In this document: positions 35,682 to 42,862 of the stretch, in pieces | Position numbering within the stretch: the first letter of the stretch is position 1 | How the letters are laid out: each line of letters opens with the position of its first letter | Origin: Rhodospirillaceae bacterium UBA1479 | GTDB taxonomy: Bacteria; Pseudomonadota; Alphaproteobacteria; Rhodospirillales; Casp-alpha2 | Assembly (NCBI GenBank): GCA_002325375.1 | Contig: DCRZ01000012.1 | Coordinates: 176,780-240,779, forward strand | Length of the DNA stretch: 64,000 nt | Reading direction: 5' to 3' | The notes under the pieces: generated by a model | What the model was told of the DNA's origin: nothing | Seen by the model: only the letters and a program-made list of their open reading frames with translations | Database searches by the model: none | Made by a program: the position numbers and the translations under genes

Positions 35682-36688
35682 GCGATCCCCGCTCGAAGAC
35701 AGTCGTGGATATGCAGGATACCGACCGGGCGATCGTTTTCGACCACGAACAGGTTGGTGATCGCGCGGGCGTTCATGATGCCGAGCGCTTCGGACGCCAG
35801 ACGGTCCGGCTCGATCCTGGCCCCGCCCGACGTCATGGTGTCGCCGGCGCTGCGCGCCAGCACGTTATCGGCCATGTGGCGGCGCAGGTCGCCATCGGTG
35901 ATGACACCCATCAGGCGCCCGGCTGCGTCGACCACGCCCAGGCAGCCGAACCGCTTGGCCGTCATCACCAAAAGGGCCTCGGTCATCGGCACTTCGGGGG
36001 CGACCAGGGGCAGCTCGTCACCCTGGTGCATGATGTCGGAAACCTTCATCAGGCGGCGGCCCAGCTTGCCGCCCGGATGCAGGGCGTGAAAATCGCCGGA
36101 CGAGAACCCCTTGCGTTCGAGCAACGCCATGGCAATCGCATCGCCCAGGCCCATCATCACGGTGGTCGAGGTCGTCGGCGCCAGGCCCATGGGACAGGCT
36201 TCCGGGGAATCGGGATAGATCAGGGCCGCATCGGCGTTGTCGGCGAGCGAGCTTTGCGCCTTGCCGGTGACCGCGACGAGCGGAATGGCAAAGCGCTTGG
36301 CATAGGCGATCAGGTCGGCAAGCTCCGCCGTTTCACCCGAATTGGACAGCGCGAAGATGACGTCCGCCGATGTGATCATGCCGAGATCGCCGTGCGACGC
36401 CTCGGCCGGATGAACGAACATCGCCGGCGTGCCCGTGGACGCCAGGGTCGCCGCGATCTTGCGCCCGACATGGCCGCTTTTGCCCATGCCGGTGACGACG
36501 ATGCGGCCTTGGGCGGCGGCCATGATCGCGACGGCGCGCACGAAGACCTCGCCCAGGCTCGCCGACAGGGCCTTCAGCCCGTCACTTTCAATGGCCAGGA
36601 CGCGGCGCGCCACGGCCAAATCATCGGCGCCTGCCGGGTCTGCGCCAGTGACGGCGGTCGCATGGGTATTGGCTTGATCCGCGCTCAT
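35678..36688 (-). CDS. kdsD: Arabinose-5-phosphate isomerase (KpsF/GutQ family)
   Basis: Interconverts ribulose 5-phosphate and arabinose 5-phosphate, the first step to KDO for LPS. The 336-residue protein has a SIS domain (GRIVVTGMGKSGHVGRKIAATLASTGTPAMFVHPAEASHGDLGMI ... ALSNSGETAEL) followed by two CBS domains (from about residue 210). It starts an operon with lptC, lptA and lptB, and a promoter candidate lies at 36772-36800. Confidence 0.94.
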   Translation of the reverse strand: MSADQANTHATAVTGADPAGADDLAVARRVLAIESDGLKALSASLGEVFVRAVAIMAAAQGRIVVTGMGKSGHVGRKIAATLASTGTPAMFVHPAEASHGDLGMITSADVIFALSNSGETAELADLIAYAKRFAIPLVAVTGKAQSSLADNADAALIYPDSPEACPMGLAPTTSTTVMMGLGDAIAMALLERKGFSSGDFHALHPGGKLGRRLMKVSDIMHQGDELPLVAPEVPMTEALLVMTAKRFGCLGVVDAAGRLMGVITDGDLRRHMADNVLARSAGDTMTSGGARIEPDRLASEALGIMNARAITNLFVVENDRPVGILHIHDCLRAGIA

Positions 36689-36771
36689 GATCCCGTTCTT
36701 ATCCGTTGCCGATCGGTTTCAGCCGAGGCCACGCCGGAGGCGGGACCTCGGGCGCCAGCAATCTTCATGCC

Positions 36772-36800
36772 AATATGTCTAATATACTGGCGAATCGCAA
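36772..36800 (-). promoter_or_regulatory. Candidate promoter for the kdsD-lptCAB operon
   Basis: Minus-strand TTGCGA (36800-36795), 17-bp spacer, CATATT (36777-36772) within an AT-rich stretch, about 85 bp before the kdsD start. Confidence 0.5.
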
Positions 36801-36873
36801 AAAATACGTTGCCTAAATATGCGCCGCCGATTCCCGAGCGTCAACCGGAGGCGCTCCGCACGGTGCGGGCAGG

Positions 36874-37512
36874 TCAATGATGGAAGATGTCGACCGCACC
36901 CCAGCCGGCAAGGTCGAGGTCGACCCGCGTGGGCAGGAAATCAAGGCAGGCCTGGAGCAGATTCTGGCGGCCCTCGCGGGCGATCATGGTGTCGAGTTCC
37001 GCCTTGACCCGATGCAGATAGAGCACGTCATTGGCCGCATAGCCCTGCTGGGCCGGGCTGAGGGTCGCGCGCGCCCAGTCGGAGGATTGCTGCTGCTTGT
37101 CCAGGTCGACGCCGACCAGTTCGCGAACCACGTCCTTGAGGCCGTGGCCGTCGGTATAGGTGCGCACCAGCTTGGACGCGATCTTGGTGCAATAGACCGG
37201 CGTGCAGTCGATGGCGAGCCAGCGTTTCAGGGCCGCGATATCGAACCGGGCGTAATGGAAGATCTTGATCACCGAAACGTCTTCCATCAGCGCCTTCAGG
37301 TTGGGCGCCGTCTGCTGACCGGCCGCGATCTGCACCAGATGGCAGACCCCGTCGCCGCCCGAAAGCTGCACCACGCACAGCCGGTCACGGCCGAGGTCCA
37401 GGCCCTGGGTCTCGGAATCGACGGCGACCGACCCGGTGAAGGTCACGCCGTCGGGCAAATCGCCTTGATGCAGATGAATGACGGGAGTTCCGGATTGACT
37501 TGGCGCGTCCAT
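36874..37512 (-). CDS. rnd: Ribonuclease D, short form
   Basis: 3'-5' exoribonuclease of the DEDDy class involved in tRNA 3' trimming. The 212-residue protein has Exo I VAVDSETQGLDL, Exo II FHYARFDIAALKRWL and Exo III SPAQQGYAANDVLYLHRVKAEL, with the DEDD residues and the tyrosine. It lacks the HRDC domains of the enteric enzyme, as usual in alphaproteobacteria. The ATG at 37512 follows AAGGGCGG by about 7 nt; the frame begins earlier with a TTG at 37539. It is 61 bp downstream of tRNA-Leu on the same strand and could be cotranscribed. Confidence 0.93.
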   Translation of the reverse strand: MDAPSQSGTPVIHLHQGDLPDGVTFTGSVAVDSETQGLDLGRDRLCVVQLSGGDGVCHLVQIAAGQQTAPNLKALMEDVSVIKIFHYARFDIAALKRWLAIDCTPVYCTKIASKLVRTYTDGHGLKDVVRELVGVDLDKQQQSSDWARATLSPAQQGYAANDVLYLHRVKAELDTMIAREGRQNLLQACLDFLPTRVDLDLAGWGAVDIFHH

Positions 37513-37573
37513 GACACTGCCGCCCTTATGTTCAATCAATCTTTAAGCCGCCCCCCATTGCGAGGGGTAAAGA

Positions 37574-37660
<87 letters not shown>

Positions 37661-37768
37661 ACGGGCCCCTGCCATGAACCCCGAAGAACGATCGGGAGTG
37701 GCGCGGGATCGCCGAAAAAACGGCTTGGAACTTGACCCGCCGGAGCAATTCCCCGGCGTGAGCGGCCT

Positions 37769-37797
37769 TCGTTAAAGGTAGGGCTGTGACTTGTCAA
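37769..37797 (-). promoter_or_regulatory. Candidate promoter for tRNA-Leu
   Basis: Minus-strand TTGACA (37797-37792), 17-bp spacer, TAACGA (37774-37769). The -35 is perfect and the -10 moderate; it is about 110 bp before the tRNA. Confidence 0.5.
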
Positions 37798-37882
37798 GCA
37801 TCGCCTCGCGGGGGAACGTCACGGACCGGGCCCTGGCCCGCCCTCAACACCGGAATTCAGGCCCCTTTGGCCGCTTAGGCAA

Positions 37883-37911
37883 TCGACACATCCGTTTGGC
37901 GTTGCTATGTT
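37883..37911 (+). promoter_or_regulatory. Candidate promoter for the NDUFA9-like gene
   Basis: TCGACA (37883-37888), 17-bp spacer, TATGTT (37906-37911), about 73 bp before the start codon. Confidence 0.55.
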
Positions 37912-37983
37912 TTCCCTGAAAAATCACCTGCCGTAACCGGCCGGCCCTCCTCCGGGAAGGCCATCCCTTAGGAGGAACAATCC

Positions 37984-38946
37984 ATGGATCGACGCATCGC
38001 CACCGTTTTCGGCGCTTCCGGGTTTATTGGCCGCCATGTGGTGCGCCGCCTGGCCGCCGCCGGCTTCGGTGTCCGCGCTGCCGGTCGGGATCCGGAATCG
38101 GCATTGTTCCTGAAGCCCATGGGCGATGTCGGCCAGGTCGTGCCCTGGCCCGCCGACGTCGCGCGCGCCGACACGGTCGCCGGCGCCGTCCAGGGGGCCG
38201 ACGTGGTCGTCAATCTGGTCGGCATCCTGTATGAGCGCGGCCGCGCGACCTTCCAGAAGATCCATGAGGAAGGGGCCGGCAACGTGGCCCAGGCCGCCGC
38301 CGACGCCGGGGTGAAACGCCTGGTTCATGTCTCCGCCCTGGGGGCGGACGCCGAATCGCCCGCCAAATACGCGCGCAGCAAGGCCGCCGGCGAGGCCGCC
38401 GTGAAGACCGCCTTCGCCAAGGCGACGATCCTGCGCCCCAGCATCGTGTTCGGGCCCGAAGACGATTTCTTCAACCGCTTCGCCTCGATGGCGCGGCTGT
38501 CGCCGGTGCTGCCGGTGATCGGCGCCGCCTCGGCCAAGGACGGCGGGCCGAAGTTTCAGCCCGTCTATGTCGGCGACGTGGCCGACGCCGTGATGGCGGC
38601 GCTGAACGACGCCAAGGCCCCCGGCCAGGTGTTCGAACTGGGCGGCCCCACGGTCTATTCCTTCCGCGAGTTGATGCAGCTGGTGATGGCCCAGACCGGG
38701 CGCAAGCGCTGCCTGCTGCCGCTGCCCTATTGGGCGGCCGAGATGCAGGCGGCGATCCTGGGCCTGCTGCCCACCCCCCCGCTGACGTCCGATCAGGTGC
38801 AGTTGCTGCGCCGGGACAACGTCGTCGGCGACAAGGTCAAGACCCTGAAAAACCTGGGCATCGCCCCCCGGGCGGCCGAGGCGATTCTGCCGACCTATCT
38901 CATGCGGTTCCGCAACAATGCCTGGCAGGGCGTGCAGAACGCCTGA
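37984..38946 (+). CDS. Complex I NDUFA9-type NAD(P)-binding protein
   Basis: Atypical short-chain dehydrogenase of the NDUFA9 type, 320 residues, a family found in mitochondrial complex I and in alphaproteobacteria. The Rossmann start is TVFGASGFIGRHVVRRLA (GxSGFxG), then ADVVVNLVGILYERG, VHVSALGADAESPAKYARSKAAGEAAV (YxxxK) and ILRPSIVFGPEDDFFNRFA. In mitochondria it is a structural NADPH-binding subunit; the bacterial role is less clear. TTAGGAGGAA lies about 6 nt before the ATG, an excellent ribosome binding site. No nuo gene is nearby. Confidence 0.88.
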   Translation: MDRRIATVFGASGFIGRHVVRRLAAAGFGVRAAGRDPESALFLKPMGDVGQVVPWPADVARADTVAGAVQGADVVVNLVGILYERGRATFQKIHEEGAGNVAQAAADAGVKRLVHVSALGADAESPAKYARSKAAGEAAVKTAFAKATILRPSIVFGPEDDFFNRFASMARLSPVLPVIGAASAKDGGPKFQPVYVGDVADAVMAALNDAKAPGQVFELGGPTVYSFRELMQLVMAQTGRKRCLLPLPYWAAEMQAAILGLLPTPPLTSDQVQLLRRDNVVGDKVKTLKNLGIAPRAAEAILPTYLMRFRNNAWQGVQNA

Positions 38947-39089
38947 TTCCGCCCCATTTTCGGGCCGAAACGGCGTAACACGCCGGATTCGATCCCGGGC
39001 CGGTTCGATCTTGTGGCGGTTCGATGGGTTTTCGGTTTGATCCCGATGCGGGCCGAATTCTGAAACGTCCGGGGACAGGCTTTGCCGCC

Positions 39090-39464
39090 TCAATACCCCG
39101 GCGGCAGCCCCGTATCGTCCGTCGCCAGGCCCAGCTTGGCCGCGGCGGTGATCAGTTCGCCGAATTCGCGCAGGAACACGGACCCCGGGACCGTGCGCTG
39201 AATCAGCACACTGCGGCGGTCGTTCTCATCGACCTTGCGGCGCACGAAATTCAATTCGGACAGGCGGTCGACGGCACGGGTCACGGCCGGCTTGGAAACT
39301 TTGAGGATGTCCGCCATGCCGCGCACCGTATGGGGCGGCGGCGTCAGGTAAACCGTCAGCAACAACGCCATCTGGCGCGCCGACAGGTCCGGGGCATCCA
39401 GGCGCACGCTGGAAACGATCGCCCGACGCCAGATGTCCAATGCCTGAAGTTCGTTTAATTCCAT
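39090..39464 (-). CDS. MarR-type winged-helix transcriptional regulator
   Basis: A 124-residue DNA-binding protein. The winged helix reads LSARQMALLLTVYLTPPPHTVRGMADILKVSKPAVTRAVDRLSELNFVRRKVDENDRRSVLIQ, with the DxRS wing motif of MarR proteins. The ATG at 39464 is preceded by AAGGGA about 9 nt upstream; the longer frame is not similar to the family. It lies 108 bp downstream of the aminopeptidase gene on the same strand, so it may be a separate unit. Target genes are unknown. Confidence 0.82.
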   Translation of the reverse strand: MELNELQALDIWRRAIVSSVRLDAPDLSARQMALLLTVYLTPPPHTVRGMADILKVSKPAVTRAVDRLSELNFVRRKVDENDRRSVLIQRTVPGSVFLREFGELITAAAKLGLATDDTGLPPGY

Positions 39465-39572
39465 GAACTTAATTCCCTTGTCCGGACCGCCCCGTTGCCG
39501 TCCGGCCCGGCCCGCCGACATTCATTACGCTGTCGGAACTTCTAATTCATTTGTCCGCCCCTGACAAGCCGC

Positions 39573-40967
39573 CTAGGCAAACCGCTTCAGAATCATCGCC
39601 GCCATGGCGCGCAGCCCCATGGCCTCGCCGCCCTGGGGCCGGCCGGGCCGCGACTTCAGGTTCCAGGCCATCAGATCGACATGGGCCCAGGGCACCGGCT
39701 TGCCCTTTTCCGGAGTCGCGAAGTGTTCCAGGAACAGGGCGGCGGTGATGGCCCCGGCGTAACCGCCCTCGGGCGAATTGGTGAGGTCCGCCTGCGCCCC
39801 CTCGACCATGGACCGGTAGCCGTCCCACAACGGCAGGCGCCACAGGGGGTCTTCGACCGCCTGACCGGCGGCCGTGATGTCGGCGGCCAATTTGTCGTCG
39901 TTGCAGAACAGGGCCGGCAGATCGGTGCCGAGCGCCACCCGCGCCGCGCCCGTCAAGGTCGCGAAATCAATCAAAAGGTCCGGCGATTCGGCCACCGCAT
40001 CCCACAGGGCGTCGGCCAGGATGACCCGCCCCTCGGCGTCCGTATTGCCGATTTCCACCGTGGTCCCGCGCCGGGTCGCGACGATGTCGAGCGGCCGCAT
40101 GGCATTGCCCGAGATAGAATTTTCCACCGCCGGGATCAGCACGCGCAGCCTGATCTTGGCCCCCGCCGCCATCAGCACATTGGCGATACCCAGCACATGG
40201 GCGGCCCCACCCATGTCCTTTTTCATGAACTTCATGCCGGCGGCGGTCTTGATGTCGAGCCCGCCCGTATCGAAACACACCCCCTTGCCGACAAGGGTCA
40301 CCTTGGGCGCATTGGCCGGGCCCCAGGTCAGGTCGATCAACCGGGGGGCGCGGTCCGACGCGCGGCCGACCGCATGGATGGCCGGGAAATTTTTCTTGAG
40401 AAGCTGATCGCCCTCGATCACCCGCACCCGGGCCTTGAACAGACGGCCCAAGGTGCGCGCCGCGTCGGCCAGGTCGCCCGGTCCCATGTCGTTGGTCGGC
40501 GTGTTGATGAGGTCGCGGCACAGGATCGTGCCCTTGGCTTCGCGTTCGACACGGGCGCGGTCGCAGGCTGCCGGCCAGACCAGCTTGGCCGCGATCTTGC
40601 CGCCCGCCTTGTAGCGCCCGAAATGATAACTGCCGAGCGCCCAAGCCAGCGCCGCCGCCGTGGCCGCATCCGCGTCCTTCTTGGCGTTCAGGCCGTCGAG
40701 CACGTAGCGCCCGGCCGGCAGCTTCTTGGGCAGGTCCCCGAAATCCCACATGCTGGCGGCAGCACCCCGGCCCAGCACGACGCGGCCAATGCCGCCCTTG
40801 ACGTTGGGGATCACGAGATGACGCCCGGCCGCGGCCGTGAAGCCGTTGCCCGTGACCCAGGCCCGGGTCTGGGCGTCTTGCTTGGCAAGCCAGGCCTTGA
40901 AGTCCTTGGCGGCGACGGGGGTAACGGGGACGGCGGCGGCCCCCGGTTTGGCGAAACAGTCCATCAT
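39573..40967 (-). CDS. Leucyl aminopeptidase family protein (M17)
   Basis: Dinuclear zinc/manganese aminopeptidase, 464 residues, nearest the PepA/PepB class. The catalytic domain shows VGKGVCFDTGGLDIKTAAGMKFMKKDMGG (metal ligands Asp and Lys) and NTDAEGRVILADALWDA (Asp, Glu and the catalytic Arg). The N-terminal domain is shorter and unlike that of E. coli PepA. It is the last gene of an operon with the PLP enzyme (17 bp gap) and the RraA-like gene. Confidence 0.9.
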   Translation of the reverse strand: MMDCFAKPGAAAVPVTPVAAKDFKAWLAKQDAQTRAWVTGNGFTAAAGRHLVIPNVKGGIGRVVLGRGAAASMWDFGDLPKKLPAGRYVLDGLNAKKDADAATAAALAWALGSYHFGRYKAGGKIAAKLVWPAACDRARVEREAKGTILCRDLINTPTNDMGPGDLADAARTLGRLFKARVRVIEGDQLLKKNFPAIHAVGRASDRAPRLIDLTWGPANAPKVTLVGKGVCFDTGGLDIKTAAGMKFMKKDMGGAAHVLGIANVLMAAGAKIRLRVLIPAVENSISGNAMRPLDIVATRRGTTVEIGNTDAEGRVILADALWDAVAESPDLLIDFATLTGAARVALGTDLPALFCNDDKLAADITAAGQAVEDPLWRLPLWDGYRSMVEGAQADLTNSPEGGYAGAITAALFLEHFATPEKGKPVPWAHVDLMAWNLKSRPGRPQGGEAMGLRAMAAMILKRFA

Positions 40968-40984
40968 GGTCTTTCCCTAAGGGG

Positions 40985-42073
40985 TCATTGTCCTGGTTGC
41001 GGCCCGGGGCCCGCGGCGGCGAGGGCCTCGTCGATGGCGGCCTCGTAGGCGAACAGGGCCGGCAGGCCGCCGGTGTGAAGATAGAGTACAGCGCCGCCGG
41101 CCATGGCGTCACGGTCATCGGCCATGGCCAGGGCGCCGGCGAAGGATTTGGAGGTATAGACGGGATCGAGCAGCAGACCTTCCTGGCGCGCGGCGGCCAG
41201 GAAGGCGCCCCAGGTTTCCGGCGAATTCTTGCCGTAACCGGGACCGAGAAAGCGGTCGGTGACGACGATGTCGTCGGGCCCGACCAGGTCCGGGCGGCCG
41301 ATCAGGCGGCCCAGGTTGCCGCAGATCTGGGTGATGCGGGCCTGCTGCTGAACCGCGTCGCGGCGCACGCAGACGCCGGTCACCGGCAGGCTCGAGCCCG
41401 CCAGGCGCAGACCGGTCAGAAGCCCCGAATGGGTCTGCCCACTGCCGGACGCGATGACGACCTGGGTCACCGTGACCCCGGCCTGGGCGATCTGGTCGAG
41501 GATTTCCCGGGCCGCCAGAATATAGCCCAAGGCCCCCCGGGGCTCGAACGCCGCGCCCAGGTGAATGACGTAAGGGTTTCGTCCCTTGGCCCGCAAGGCA
41601 TCGGCGATGGCGTCGAGCCCGGCGTCGGCATCGGCCTCGGAGGCTTCGGCCGGCAGATGGTGCAGGGTCGCCCCGAACATCCGGTCGAGCAACACGTTGC
41701 CGCCCGTGCGGTAGCCCGCATCCATGCCGGCGACGCGGTCTTCCAGCTGGATATGACAGTCCAGGCCGGCGGCGCAGGCCGCCGCCGCCGTGACCCGCAC
41801 GTAATTGGATTGCACGGCGCCGGTGATGATCAGGGTGTCGCAGCCCTGGGCCAGCGCCTGGCCGGTATAGAATTCCAGCTTGCGCACCTTGTTGCCGCCC
41901 AACCCCAGGCCGGTCAGGTCGTCACGCTTGACCAGGATTGGGGCGCGTCCGTCCCGGCCCGACAGGTTGGCCAGTCGTTCCAGCGGCGGTGTGCCGGAAA
42001 TCAACCGGCGGCGCGGAAAATCGGCGTTGCCGATCCGCACGGTTTCAACGGACGGCGAAGCGGGAGCGGTCAT
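40985..42073 (-). CDS. D-cysteine desulfhydrase / ACC deaminase family PLP enzyme
   Basis: Fold-type II PLP enzyme, 362 residues. The PLP lysine is in LVKRDDLTGLGLGGNKVRKLEFY, then AVQSNYVRVTAAAA, the phosphate-binding SGSGQTHSGLLTGL, and the C-terminal LLDPVYTSKSFAG and LHTGGLPALFAYE. These features fit the DcyD/ACC deaminase family. Substrate choice (D-cysteine, ACC, L-cysteate) cannot be decided here. It is 22 bp after the RraA-like gene and 17 bp before the aminopeptidase gene. Confidence 0.87.
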   Translation of the reverse strand: MTAPASPSVETVRIGNADFPRRRLISGTPPLERLANLSGRDGRAPILVKRDDLTGLGLGGNKVRKLEFYTGQALAQGCDTLIITGAVQSNYVRVTAAAACAAGLDCHIQLEDRVAGMDAGYRTGGNVLLDRMFGATLHHLPAEASEADADAGLDAIADALRAKGRNPYVIHLGAAFEPRGALGYILAAREILDQIAQAGVTVTQVVIASGSGQTHSGLLTGLRLAGSSLPVTGVCVRRDAVQQQARITQICGNLGRLIGRPDLVGPDDIVVTDRFLGPGYGKNSPETWGAFLAAARQEGLLLDPVYTSKSFAGALAMADDRDAMAGGAVLYLHTGGLPALFAYEAAIDEALAAAGPGPQPGQ

Positions 42074-42095
42074 GGCGGCAGGCGTCCTTGAGGAT

Positions 42096-42758
42096 TTAGG
42101 GCAGCAATTCCGGTTCCGGCAGGCCCATCATCTGGGCCGTGGTTTCACCGGCCTTGATGCGGGCGATGGTCGCGTCCTCGTCGGCGATCTTCTGGATCGA
42201 GGCGGCGAGCAGTTCCGTGGCGCGGGCCAACGGCACCACGGCCACGCCGTCATCGTCGCCGATCACGATGTCGCCCGGCGACACCGCCGCCCCGCCGCAG
42301 GAAATGGTGCCGTCGATGACGCCGCCGAAGCCCTTGTGCGGGCCCTGGGGGACATGGGCGGCGCAGAACGCGGACAGGCCCATTTCGGCGATTTCGGCGA
42401 CGTCGCGCATGGCACCGTCGATGACCACGCCGCCCGCCTTCTTGGCGACGGCACCATGGGTCATGATCCCGCCCCAGACCGCCACGTCGGCATAACCGCC
42501 GGCATCGATGACCAGGATCTCACCCGGGTTGAGCAAGCCGATGGCGTAATGCGCCGCCGAATTGTCGCCGACCATGCAGGTCACCGTGCGCGCCTGGCCG
42601 CAGACCGTCATGCCCTTCTTCACCGGCTTGATGCGCCCTGCCATGCATTGGGTGCGGTTCATCATATCGGACACGATGGCGGGGGGAATCGCGCGCCATT
42701 TGGCAAGCACGTCGTCGGACAGGCGGTCAAAGGTCACGTTGTGGCGTTGGATGGCCAT
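42096..42758 (-). CDS. RraA-like / HMG-aldolase family protein
   Basis: A 220-residue protein of the RraA-like fold. VDxxG-type segment ILVIDAGGYADVAVWGGIMTHGAVAKKAGGVVIDGAMRD contains the GG and RD metal/substrate residues of the class II 4-hydroxy-4-methyl-2-oxoglutarate/oxaloacetate aldolases, and GDIVIGDDDGVAVVP is the usual C-terminal strand. True RraA (an RNase E inhibitor) is about 160 residues and lacks these extensions, so an aldolase or decarboxylase is more likely. It is the first gene of the three-gene operon. Confidence 0.82.
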   Translation of the reverse strand: MAIQRHNVTFDRLSDDVLAKWRAIPPAIVSDMMNRTQCMAGRIKPVKKGMTVCGQARTVTCMVGDNSAAHYAIGLLNPGEILVIDAGGYADVAVWGGIMTHGAVAKKAGGVVIDGAMRDVAEIAEMGLSAFCAAHVPQGPHKGFGGVIDGTISCGGAAVSPGDIVIGDDDGVAVVPLARATELLAASIQKIADEDATIARIKAGETTAQMMGLPEPELLP

Positions 42759-42862
42759 GGATGGGCTCCCGTTAAGTCGTTTCTTGAAGGCCGCCCGTTG
42801 CGGGCGACGCGTCCCGCCACTTAAGCCCAGCGGGCGAAGCCTGCCAACCCCCTTCTGCCGGA

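Larger units (their letters stand above)
37661..37983. other. Divergent region between tRNA-Leu and the NDUFA9-like gene
   Basis: 323 bp without a gene. It holds two back-to-back promoter matches: one for tRNA-Leu (37769-37797, minus) and one for the NDUFA9-like gene (37883-37911, plus). I see nothing else convincing. Confidence 0.6.

Noticed and set aside
38947..39089. Short recurring GGTTCGAT-like words after the NDUFA9-like gene
   Set aside because: Too short and irregular to call a repeat array; no fixed spacing.
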